64,000 nt of DNA from RPQJ01 sp041910015 (GTDB taxonomy: Bacteria; Pseudomonadota; Gammaproteobacteria; Steroidobacterales; Steroidobacteraceae). The notes beneath the pieces are model-generated. The model saw nothing but the letters and a program-made list of their open reading frames with translations. It did not search any database and was not told the origin of the DNA. Positions 9,136-16,609 of the stretch are shown piece by piece (within the stretch, counting starts at the first letter, position 1; each line of letters starts with the position of its first letter). Location of the stretch: the NCBI GenBank assembly GCA_041910015.1, contig JAYRRR010000071.1:1-64000 (forward strand), written 5' to 3'. The position numbers were made by a program, and so were the translations under genes.

Positions 9136-9888
9136 TCAGCCGTCGAGCCCGTGCAGGCCGCACTCGCGCTTGAGCCCGAAGAAGCGGGTCGCCTCGACGT
9201 CGCCGGCCTCGGCGAGCGAGCGCGTCGTGTGCCAGTCGCCGATCGAGACATAGCCCTCGTGCCAGAGCGGGTGATACGGCAAGTCGTGCTCGCGCAGGTA
9301 ATCGAAGACCATGCGGTCGTTCCAGTCGTGGATCGGGTGCATCTTCCAGCGCCCGTCGCGCCATTCCAGCGGGCGAATCGCGCGGCGGCTGCGCGACTGG
9401 TCGCGGCGCAGCCCGGCAAACCACGTGCTCACGCCCAGTTCCTCCAGGGCGCGCTGCATCGGTTCGGTCTTGCGCAGCTCGTTGTAGCGGTCGAGACCGT
9501 CGAGGCCCTGTTCCCAGAGTCGGCCGTGACGCGCCTCGAGCCACGCCGGCGAGACGCGTGACTGGTAGACCTTGAGGTTCAGCTCGAGCTTTTCGACGAG
9601 CTCGTCGATGAAGCGATAGGTCTGTGGGAACAGGTATCCGGTGTCGATCAGCACGACGGGCATCGACGGCTGCTGGCGCGTCGCCAGGTGCAACGACACG
9701 GCCGCCTGCGCGCCGAAGCTCGACGACAGCGCGTGCGCGCCCGGCAGGTGCTCGAGCGCCCAGCGCACGCGCTCCTCCGCGCTGCGCCGCTCGAGATCGG
9801 CGTTGATCTCGTCCAGCACGGCCGGCTCGTGCATGGACGTCTCCGGATCCCAGGCCAGTGCCCTCATCTGCGCCACCCCGCTGGTCAT
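9136..9888 (-). CDS. cysH: Phosphoadenylyl-sulfate reductase CysH
   Basis: A 250-residue enzyme that reduces PAPS to sulfite with thioredoxin. Seen: SSSFGAQAAVSLHL near residue 54, LIDTGYLFPQTYRFIDEL, the GLRRDQSRSR substrate loop, and the C-terminal ECGLHG with Cys243. The paired cysteines of the iron-sulfur APS reductases are absent, so PAPS is the expected substrate. ATG at 9888 overlaps the cysI stop by 4 bp (ATGA), implying translational coupling. Confidence 0.93.
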   Translation of the reverse strand: MTSGVAQMRALAWDPETSMHEPAVLDEINADLERRSAEERVRWALEHLPGAHALSSSFGAQAAVSLHLATRQQPSMPVVLIDTGYLFPQTYRFIDELVEKLELNLKVYQSRVSPAWLEARHGRLWEQGLDGLDRYNELRKTEPMQRALEELGVSTWFAGLRRDQSRSRRAIRPLEWRDGRWKMHPIHDWNDRMVFDYLREHDLPYHPLWHEGYVSIGDWHTTRSLAEAGDVEATRFFGLKRECGLHGLDG

Positions 9889-11552
9889 TGCGCCGCCCCG
9901 GGCCCCACGAGCCCGGCGCGCCAGGCAAAGTCGCCGAAGCGCTCGCCGTCGATACGCTCGCGCGCATACCGTGCGAACGCCCGGTCGAGCGCCGCCGCGA
10001 TGGCCGCCTCGTCGCCGTTTTCGAGATGCATGGCATTGAGGCGCTGCCCGCGCCCGTCGCCGCCCAGGAACAGGTTGTAACGACCCGGCGCCTTGCCGAC
10101 CAGCGCCACCTCGGCGAGGTAGGGCCGCGCGCACCCGTTCGGGCACCCCGTGATGCGCAGCACCAGCGGTTGCCCGGCGAGGCCGTGCTGCCCGAGCAAG
10201 CCGTCGACGAGCTGCGTGAGCTGCGGCAGGTAGCGCTCTGCCTCCGCCATCGCCAGGCCGCAGGTCGGCAGCGCCACGCAGGCGAGCGCGTCACGCGCGA
10301 GCGGGCTGGCCTGCTCGTGGCAGTTCAAGCCGTACTTCACGGCCAGCGAATTGATGAAGACCTTCGCCGCCGGCTCGACGTTCGCGATCGTCAGGTTCTG
10401 GTTGGGCGTCAGCCGGAAGTCGCCGCGATGCACGCGCGCGATCTCCCGCAGGCCCGTGAGTCGCGCGCCCGCGGCCGTGTCGGCGATGCGACCCGCCTCG
10501 ATGCGCAGGGTCAGGTGCCAGCGGCCGTCGTAGCCCTCGATCCAGCCGAAGCGGTCGCCCTGCTGCGTGAACTCGAACGGTCGCACGGGCTCGAGCGCAA
10601 AACCCTGGCGGCGCGTGATCTCGCCGACGAACCACTCGAGACCGCGGTCCTCGATCGTGTACTTGAGCCGCGCGCGCTTGCGCACGGCGCGGTTGCCGAA
10701 GTCGCGCTGGGTCGTCATGACGGCTTCGGCGACGGCGAAGACCTGCCCCGGCCGCACGAACCCGACGACGTCGGCCAGTCGGGGGAAGGTCTCCGGGTCG
10801 CCATGGCTCGCGCCCATGCCGCCACCCACCGCCACGTTGAAGCCCTGCAGCTCGCCGTTCTCGACGACGGCGATGAAGCCGAGGTCGTGCGCGAACACGT
10901 CGACGTCGTTGACGGGCGGCACGACGATCGCGACCTTGAACTTGCGCGGCAGATAGGTCTCGCCGTAGAGCGGTTCGCTCTCCTCGGTGGTGACGACCTT
11001 CTCGCCGTCGAGCCAGATCTCGTGATAGGCGTTCGTCCGCGGCAGCAGGTGGTCCGACAGCTTCCGGGCCCACTCGTGGACCACCGGGTGCGCCCGCGTC
11101 TCGACCGGGTTGGCGCTCGCGAGCACGTTGCGGTTGACGTCGCCGCAGGCCGCGATCGTGTCGATCAGCGCCGCGTTGATGGCCTGCATCGTGGCCTTGA
11201 GCTCGGTCTTGATGACGCCGTGGAACTGGAACGCCTGCCGCGTCGTGATGCGCAGCGTGCCGTTGCCGTAGCGACGTGCGGTCTCGTCGAGCTGCAGCCA
11301 CTGCCGTGGAGTGCAGACTCCGCCCGGCAGCCGCGTGCGGATCATGAAGCTGTAAGCCGGCTCGAGCTTCTGGCGCCGGCGCTCCTCGCGGACGTCGCGG
11401 TCGTCCTGCTGGTAGCTGCCGTGGAACTTGATCAGGACGGTGTCGTCCTCGCGGATCGAGCCCGTCAGTGGATCCCGGAGGCTTTCGGCGAGCGTGCCGC
11501 GCAGGTGGCGGCTCTCGCGCTTGATCTGTTCGACGTGGGACAGCTCGGTCAT
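9885..11552 (-). CDS. cysI: Sulfite reductase hemoprotein subunit CysI
   Basis: A 555-residue protein that binds siroheme and a 4Fe-4S cluster and reduces sulfite to sulfide with electrons from CysJ. The cluster cysteines occur as CVALPTC (C-x5-C) and, about 40 residues later, CPNGC (C-x3-C). The RRQKLEPAYSFMIRTRLPGG and YGNGTLRITTRQ blocks are typical of the family. ATG at 11552 (MTELSHVEQ) lies 7 bp after the cysJ stop; a longer frame upstream overlaps cysJ and was not used. Confidence 0.95.
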   Translation of the reverse strand: MTELSHVEQIKRESRHLRGTLAESLRDPLTGSIREDDTVLIKFHGSYQQDDRDVREERRRQKLEPAYSFMIRTRLPGGVCTPRQWLQLDETARRYGNGTLRITTRQAFQFHGVIKTELKATMQAINAALIDTIAACGDVNRNVLASANPVETRAHPVVHEWARKLSDHLLPRTNAYHEIWLDGEKVVTTEESEPLYGETYLPRKFKVAIVVPPVNDVDVFAHDLGFIAVVENGELQGFNVAVGGGMGASHGDPETFPRLADVVGFVRPGQVFAVAEAVMTTQRDFGNRAVRKRARLKYTIEDRGLEWFVGEITRRQGFALEPVRPFEFTQQGDRFGWIEGYDGRWHLTLRIEAGRIADTAAGARLTGLREIARVHRGDFRLTPNQNLTIANVEPAAKVFINSLAVKYGLNCHEQASPLARDALACVALPTCGLAMAEAERYLPQLTQLVDGLLGQHGLAGQPLVLRITGCPNGCARPYLAEVALVGKAPGRYNLFLGGDGRGQRLNAMHLENGDEAAIAAALDRAFARYARERIDGERFGDFAWRAGLVGPGAAQ

Positions 11553-11559
11553 GGCTTGC

Positions 11560-13389
11560 TCAGTACACGTCGCGCAGGTAGCGGCGGTCATCGGCGAGCG
11601 CCCGCACGTATGCCTCGGCGTCCTCGCGGCCGCGCCCGCCGTGTTCCATCACGATCGCGACCAGCGTCTCGTGGACGTCCGGCGCCATGCGCTCGGCGTC
11701 GCCGCAGACGTAGACGTACGCACCCCCCTCGATCCAGGCGTAGACGTCCCGGCCCGCTTCGCGCAGCCGGTCCTGCACATGGGCGCGCGGGATGCTGCGG
11801 TCGCGCGAATACGCGGCGTCGAGCCGCGTCAGCACGCCCTTGCGCAGCGCGTCCTGCCATTCGAGCTGGTAGAGGAACTCGCTGTGGAAATGCCGCGCGC
11901 CGAAGAAGAGCCAGTTGCGACCCGTGGCACCCTGCGCCTCGCGGTGCTGCACGAAGCCGCGGAACGGCGCCACGCCCGTGCCCGGGCCGATCATGATGAC
12001 GTCGCGCGAGGCGTCGGCGGGCAGCCGGAAGCGCTCGTTGTGCTCGATGAAGACGCGCGCCCGGGCGCCGTCGCCATCGAGACCGGCGAGAAAGGCCGAC
12101 GCGGCGCCGTAGCGACGCCGGCCGTCGAACTCGTAGTCGACCACGGCCACCGTCAGGTGCGCCTCTTCGCCGACGGCCTCGGGACTCGACGCGATCGAAT
12201 ACAGCCGCGGCGCCAGCGGCCGCAGCGCCTGCACGAACGCCTTCGCATCCCACTCGCCGCGGTGACGCTGCAGCAGGTCGACGACCTGCAGGTCCTTGAG
12301 CACGCGCCGCAGGTCCTGTTCGTGGCCGGGCAGCAGCGCCGCCGCGAGCGCCGGATCGCCCGAGCGTTCGGCGTGCTGCGCCAGGAACGGCCGCGTCAGG
12401 CGCGTGACTTCGCGCGCCGTCGCGAGCCACTGACGCAGGGTCTTCGACTGGCCTTCGATCTCGACGCCCTGCTCGCCGTCGAGCCGCAGCGCCTGCAGCA
12501 CGTCGTCGACGACCGGTGCCGGGTTCTCGTGCCAGACGCCCAGCGCGTCGCCGGGCTGGTACCTGAGCCCCGAGCCTTCGAGCGCCAGCTCGAGGTGACG
12601 CACGTCCTTGCTCGCCTCGCGCGCCGTGATGCGCTGGTTCGCGATCACTTCGGCCGCGAAGGGCTGCTCGCGCGAATGCTGCGGCTCGGCCGGAGCGGCC
12701 CGCAGACGCGTCACGGTGGCGACCTGCGGCGCACCGCCCAGGTTCTCGCGCGCCGTCGTGACGACCCGCTCGACCCAAGGGTTCGCGAGCGTGTCGTAGT
12801 CGACGTCGCAGTCGACACGATCGAGCAGCCGGCGGGCGCCGAGCGCGACGAGCCGCTCGTCGAGCAGCCGGCCCGTTTCGCAGAACCGCGGATAGCTCGA
12901 GTCGCCGAGCGCGAGCACCGAGTACGAAAGCTGCTCGAGCTTCGGCGCCCGACGCGAGGCCAGGAACTCGAGGAAACCACGCGCGTCGTCGGGCGGGTCG
13001 CCGTCGCCCTGCGTGCTGACGACGACGGTCAGCAGCCGCTCTTTCGCGAGGTCCTTGACAGGGAAGTTGCCCGCCGCATAGACGCGCGCCGCGAGCCCTG
13101 CCGCCTCGGCCGCCCGGCCGAGTTTCTCGGCGATGCGCTTGCTGTTGCCCGTCTGGGAGCCGTAGACGATGGTCAGACGGCCCAGGCTTTCGGGGCGCGC
13201 GGCCGGAGCGGGCACCGGAGCCGCGACGCCACCGCGACCGAGGGCGCGCTCGTGCGCGACACCGGCCGCGAAACCCGACAGCCAGTGCAGCGTCGACGGC
13301 TCGAGACCTTCGACGACGCGCAGCAGCAGGTCGCTCCGCTCGAGGTCCAGCGGGCCCAGCGGCAGGGAGGCGACGGGGTTGGCGCTCAT
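11560..13389 (-). CDS. cysJ: Sulfite reductase flavoprotein subunit CysJ
   Basis: A 609-residue NADPH-dependent flavoprotein. An N-terminal flavodoxin-like domain (FMN loop VYGSQTGNSKRIAEKL) is followed by the FAD/NADPH reductase part with RLYSIASSP (FAD), GPGTGVAPFRGFVQ (NADPH) and the C-terminal RYLRDVY. It passes electrons to CysI. ATG at 13389 gives the N-terminus MSANPVASLPLGPL; GAGATCC lies upstream. It is first in the cys unit, 116 bp after the AgmX-like gene on the same strand, with its own promoter candidate. Confidence 0.95.
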   Translation of the reverse strand: MSANPVASLPLGPLDLERSDLLLRVVEGLEPSTLHWLSGFAAGVAHERALGRGGVAAPVPAPAARPESLGRLTIVYGSQTGNSKRIAEKLGRAAEAAGLAARVYAAGNFPVKDLAKERLLTVVVSTQGDGDPPDDARGFLEFLASRRAPKLEQLSYSVLALGDSSYPRFCETGRLLDERLVALGARRLLDRVDCDVDYDTLANPWVERVVTTARENLGGAPQVATVTRLRAAPAEPQHSREQPFAAEVIANQRITAREASKDVRHLELALEGSGLRYQPGDALGVWHENPAPVVDDVLQALRLDGEQGVEIEGQSKTLRQWLATAREVTRLTRPFLAQHAERSGDPALAAALLPGHEQDLRRVLKDLQVVDLLQRHRGEWDAKAFVQALRPLAPRLYSIASSPEAVGEEAHLTVAVVDYEFDGRRRYGAASAFLAGLDGDGARARVFIEHNERFRLPADASRDVIMIGPGTGVAPFRGFVQHREAQGATGRNWLFFGARHFHSEFLYQLEWQDALRKGVLTRLDAAYSRDRSIPRAHVQDRLREAGRDVYAWIEGGAYVYVCGDAERMAPDVHETLVAIVMEHGGRGREDAEAYVRALADDRRYLRDVY

Positions 13390-13429
13390 GAAAGGATCTC
13401 TCGCCCGGCGTGCAATGCGGCAGGCGAGC

Positions 13430-13485
13430 ATCCTAGGGACGGCCCCCCGGCAGGCGGAAAGGCCGGGTGGTTATCGCTTAATAAC
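13430..13485 (-). promoter_or_regulatory. Candidate cysJ promoter with LysR-type operator
   Basis: Reading the minus strand, TAGGAT (13430-13435) could be the -10 box, with no matching -35. An inverted repeat, GTTAT-N6-ATAAC (13470-13485), has the T-N11-A form of LysR-type binding sites and is centred about 55 bp upstream of the predicted start. CysB, which controls these genes in enterobacteria, is a LysR-type activator. Assigning this site to it is inference. Confidence 0.4.
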
Positions 13486-13505
13486 GTGTGCGCCCCTGGG
13501 GCGCC

Positions 13506-14453
13506 TCAGGCGGGGAAGAACTCGATCGGCTTGGTCGTCGTCATGACGGCGACGTCACGGTCCTCGAAGCGGAACATCCTGACGCGCGCCACCAGCTTGC
13601 GTTCGAGTTCCGCGTCGCCCAGGTCGCTCGACACGACCCGGCAACCGGTGACCTCGCCCGAGGGGGCGATCGTGACCTCGAGCACCACCTTGCCCTGCAA
13701 AGCCGGGTTTTCGCGCAGCGCGCGGCTGTAGAGCGAGTAGATGGCCGACTTGTTCCGGTCGAAGACGAGTTCGATTTCCTCACGCGTGCGCGCCGCCTTG
13801 GAACTCCTGCCGGTGCGTTCGGCCGCCTCGGGCGCGGGCTCCGTGGTGGCCGACGACACCTGCGCGGTCGCATGTCCCTTGAGACCGGTCGAGCCGCCGC
13901 CGAAGCCCTTGCTCGCCGCGCTGACGGCGATGCCGCCGCTGCCCGAGCCCACCTTCGCGGTGAGGATCGAGCGATCCACGCGCGTCTTTTCGCCCGCCCC
14001 CGCATTCAGCGGCCGCGCCGCGACGTTCGTGACCTCCCGGTCGCGCAACTCGGCGATCTGGTCCGACAGCGCGAGCAGGCCGGAAGCCGCCGCCTGCTGG
14101 CGCGCATCGGGCTTCGGCTCGGCCATGGCCGCCGGGGCCGGCACCTCGATGCGCTTCTGCACCCTGGGCGCCTCGACCGGCTTGGGCGGCGGCGGCACCT
14201 CGATCACCTTCGGCTTGGGCAAGGGCTTGGGCTTCGGCTGCTCGAGGATGAACTCGACGATGTGCTCCGGCACGGCGGGCGTCATGGACGGCGTCCGCGG
14301 CGGGTCGGGCAGGAAAGGCACGACGATGCCGAAGCCGATGAACAACCCGAGCGCCGCGCCGAGCACGCGCCGGAAGCGGCGCTCCTCCTCCGGGGACGGT
14401 GTCCACGGCAGGTCGAAGATGCGGTAGTGATGCGGCAGGACGGTGGCGTTCAT
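13506..14453 (-). CDS. AgmX/PglI- and TonB-like energy-coupling protein
   Basis: A 315-residue protein with a cytoplasmic N-terminus and one membrane helix (about 30-48). A proline-rich periplasmic stretch (50-115, with KPKPLPKPK) and a Gly/Ser-rich linker follow. The C-terminal domain (about 220-315) has IYSLYSRALRENPALQGK and VVLEVTIAPSGEV, the signature of the AgmX/PglI C-terminal family. The layout is that of TonB or TolA: an inner-membrane anchor reaching toward the outer membrane. It is last of the riboswitch-headed unit, 13 bp after the second exbD. Myxococcus AgmX works in gliding motility; the role here is unknown. Confidence 0.85.
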   Translation of the reverse strand: MNATVLPHHYRIFDLPWTPSPEEERRFRRVLGAALGLFIGFGIVVPFLPDPPRTPSMTPAVPEHIVEFILEQPKPKPLPKPKVIEVPPPPKPVEAPRVQKRIEVPAPAAMAEPKPDARQQAAASGLLALSDQIAELRDREVTNVAARPLNAGAGEKTRVDRSILTAKVGSGSGGIAVSAASKGFGGGSTGLKGHATAQVSSATTEPAPEAAERTGRSSKAARTREEIELVFDRNKSAIYSLYSRALRENPALQGKVVLEVTIAPSGEVTGCRVVSSDLGDAELERKLVARVRMFRFEDRDVAVMTTTKPIEFFPA

Positions 14454-14466
14454 CGTATCGCTCGCC

Positions 14467-14979
14467 TCAAGCGCCCGTTGCGCCCTGGAATGCCTGCTCG
14501 CGCTCGACGACCGCCAGCGAGACCTTGGTGTATTCCGCGGCCGAACTGCTCGCGACGATCTTGCGCAGCACGGCGTATGGCAACGACTTCTCGGCCATCA
14601 CCGTGACCTCGCGATGCGCCTCGGAACCCGGCAGCAGGCCGGCCGCCTGCCGGCCCAGCGCCAGGCGCAGCGGCTCGCTGACCTGTTCGTCCGACGCCCG
14701 GAATTCCGCCACGGTCACGACCGGATCGCCGTTCACGTACAGCATGTCGCGCGTCACCATGACCACGGTCGCCTCGCGCGGCTTCATCTCGGAGTTCGAT
14801 TGCGGGATCTGGATGTTCCGCGAATTCGGCAGGATCTCCATGTCCGCCGCGTGCACGAGCAGGTACACGACGAGGATCGTGAGCATGTCGATCATCGGGA
14901 TCAGCGCGAGCGGCCCGTGGCCACCGCCGGCCCCGCCCTTGCCGTGGCGCGCGTGGCGCCGCAAGCCGATGCGGATCAT
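14467..14979 (-). CDS. ExbD/TolR-like protein 2
   Basis: A 170-residue inner-membrane protein with a single helix near 24-45 that contains PMIDMLTILVVYLLV. Asp31 matches the proton-path aspartate of ExbD/TolR. The periplasmic remainder is a TolR-like fold. It is predicted to assemble with the ExbB-like protein encoded upstream and to use the proton gradient. ATG at 14979 overlaps the stop of ExbD-like protein 1 by 4 bp (ATGA). The two ExbD proteins differ clearly in sequence, so this is not a recent duplication. Confidence 0.9.
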   Translation of the reverse strand: MIRIGLRRHARHGKGGAGGGHGPLALIPMIDMLTILVVYLLVHAADMEILPNSRNIQIPQSNSEMKPREATVVMVTRDMLYVNGDPVVTVAEFRASDEQVSEPLRLALGRQAAGLLPGSEAHREVTVMAEKSLPYAVLRKIVASSSAAEYTKVSLAVVEREQAFQGATGA

Positions 14980-15488
14980 GTCGGGGCGTCTCCGAGTGCG
15001 ATCTGCGGGAACAGTTCCTCGCGCGTGACCTTGCCGCCAGCGACCGTCTGGTGTACGCGCGCCGCGTCCATGACCTGCACGATCGTGTCGTAGTCGACGT
15101 CGTCGGCGACCAGCAACGTCGCGCTGCCGACGTCGGGCAGGCGCCGCTTGAGCCCGGCGAGGTACTCGCCCAGGCGGGCGACGTCCTGGCCGGAGGTGGC
15201 GACGGGGATTGACTCGAGCACGCCCTGGTGGCGGTCCGCGACTTCGATGCCGGTCCTGCGCAGGATCAGCTCGAGCTCGAAGCGAGGCTCGACCTCGGCG
15301 ACCTCGGCCCCCGGTGCGGGCAGGTTCACCTCGAGCACGCTCGTCTTCGAGAACACGGCCGTGAAGATCAGGAAGAACGTGAGGATGACCATCACGTCCA
15401 GCATCGGCACGATGTTGAGGTCGTTGCGGCCGCGGTAGCGCGCGTGGTTGCGCTGCTGACGCCGCACGAGGGCGGAACTGCGTCTCAT
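14976..15488 (-). CDS. ExbD/TolR-like protein 1
   Basis: A 170-residue inner-membrane protein with an Arg-rich cytoplasmic N-terminus. One helix contains NIVPMLDVMVILTFFLIF, with the conserved proton-path Asp31, and a periplasmic domain follows. It starts with ATG at 15488, overlapping the exbB stop by 4 bp, and its own stop overlaps the next exbD. One ExbB plus two distinct ExbD subunits resembles the AglR-AglQ-AglS motor of Myxococcus in gene content rather than the single-ExbD TonB system. Confidence 0.9.
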   Translation of the reverse strand: MRRSSALVRRQQRNHARYRGRNDLNIVPMLDVMVILTFFLIFTAVFSKTSVLEVNLPAPGAEVAEVEPRFELELILRRTGIEVADRHQGVLESIPVATSGQDVARLGEYLAGLKRRLPDVGSATLLVADDVDYDTIVQVMDAARVHQTVAGGKVTREELFPQIALGDAPT

Positions 15489-16234
15489 GCGCGCGCGGCC
15501 TCGCGGACAGCCTCGTCGGGCACGCGGCCCGACTTGCGCGCCTGGGACGCTCCGGCGGCCGTGGCCGCTGCCGACGACTGTGCGTACGCACTCAGGCCCT
15601 GGTCGCGCGCCTCGACGACGGTGTTCAGGAACTTGATCGAGGCGACTTCGAGGCTGTCGACCAGTTCGGTCGTCCGGGTCTCCAGGTACATGTGGCAGAG
15701 CAGCAGCGTGATCGCGAGGCCGAGGCCGAGCGCCGTGTTGTTCATCGCCACCGAGATGCTCGCCGACAGCATGCTGGCCTTCTCGGCCGGGTTCACGCTC
15801 GCGACCGCCGCGAACGCGTGGATCAGGCCGATCACGGTGCCGAGCAGGCCCATGAGCATGCCGATGTTGGCGAGCGTGGCGAGGTAGTGCGTGCGCTTCT
15901 CGAGACGCGGAATCACCTCGATCAGGCTCTCCTCCATGGCCTTCTCGATGTCGTCGCGGCGCTGCGCCGTGGCGATGCGCGAAAGGCCGTAGCGCATGAT
16001 GGTCGAGAGCGCCGAGTCCGTCTTGCCGGCCACCTCCATCGCCTTGCGGAAGTTGCCCTCCGCGAGCAGCGGCGAGAGCTGCGCCCACAGGCGCCGGTTG
16101 CCGGCCGAGACCCGCGACAGGTAGATGAACCGTTCGACGGCGACCACGAGGCCGACGACGAAGACGGCGGCGATCGGGTAGAGGAAGACCCCACCCTGCT
16201 TGAAGAAATTCACGATCAGGTCGAAGGTGTCCAT
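15485..16234 (-). CDS. ExbB/TolQ/MotA-family proton channel
   Basis: A 249-residue inner-membrane protein with three helices at about 15-36, 118-143 and 157-182. The second holds GMLMGLLGTVIGLIHAF and the third MNNTALGLGLAITLLLCH, the usual ExbB/TolQ core. The long cytoplasmic loop between helices 1 and 2 is typical. With the two ExbD proteins it should form a proton-driven complex. It starts 3 bp after the stop of the small secreted protein gene and overlaps the first exbD by 4 bp. A C-terminal tail rich in Ala, Ser and Arg (about 215-249) is an extension. Confidence 0.93.
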   Translation of the reverse strand: MDTFDLIVNFFKQGGVFLYPIAAVFVVGLVVAVERFIYLSRVSAGNRRLWAQLSPLLAEGNFRKAMEVAGKTDSALSTIMRYGLSRIATAQRRDDIEKAMEESLIEVIPRLEKRTHYLATLANIGMLMGLLGTVIGLIHAFAAVASVNPAEKASMLSASISVAMNNTALGLGLAITLLLCHMYLETRTTELVDSLEVASIKFLNTVVEARDQGLSAYAQSSAAATAAGASQARKSGRVPDEAVREAARA

Positions 16235-16237
16235 CGT

Positions 16238-16609
16238 TTACTTGGCTCCGGGGGCTGCAACGGTCGTCTGAACGACACTTTGCGACGTCAGGTCGCGGTG
16301 ATATGTGATCTCGCGCCGGAATTCGTCACGATCCAGAGGCGCGAGCAGTTCGTCGATGAGGCTGCCCATGGGCCGGTCGGGGCCTGTGGGCGGTTCGGCG
16401 GCTTTCCACGGCACGATGCTCATGACCTTGGGCAGCTCGCGGTTGCCGGTGATGGAGGTCGAGTCGAGCTGCAGCCGGTCGATGGCGCGGGGGGTTGCGG
16501 TGGCGGCCCTGGCCTTCGGGGCGGCGGCAACCGGCTCGGCCGAGTCCGCGCGATGCGCGGCACCGAGCAGCGCCAGACCGAGCAGCGCGACGACGAGCAC
16601 GCGGATCAC
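16238..16609 (-). CDS. Small secreted protein of the ExbBD/TPR unit
   Basis: A 123-residue protein with a signal peptide (about 1-24, IRVLVVALLGLALLGAAHRADSA), then an Ala/Pro-rich stretch and a conserved-looking block TSITGNRELPKVMSIVPWK. I do not recognise the family. GTG at 16609 was chosen because it overlaps the TPR gene stop as GTGA, in line with the coupling seen across this unit. A longer frame to 16669 exists but would bury the signal peptide. It probably belongs to the periplasmic part of the machine (inference). Confidence 0.7.
   Translation of the reverse strand: MIRVLVVALLGLALLGAAHRADSAEPVAAAPKARAATATPRAIDRLQLDSTSITGNRELPKVMSIVPWKAAEPPTGPDRPMGSLIDELLAPLDRDEFRREITYHRDLTSQSVVQTTVAAPGAK

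Noticed and set aside
9136..9888. Iron-sulfur APS reductase instead of PAPS reductase
   Set aside because: The two Cys-Cys pairs that bind the 4Fe-4S cluster are missing; only the catalytic C-terminal cysteine remains.
13506..15488. A plain TonB-ExbB-ExbD system serving the nearby TonB receptor
   Set aside because: The rod protein has an AgmX/PglI-type C-terminus, there are two different ExbD genes, and the unit carries TPR proteins; the receptor is 6 kb away on the other strand with its own promoter.
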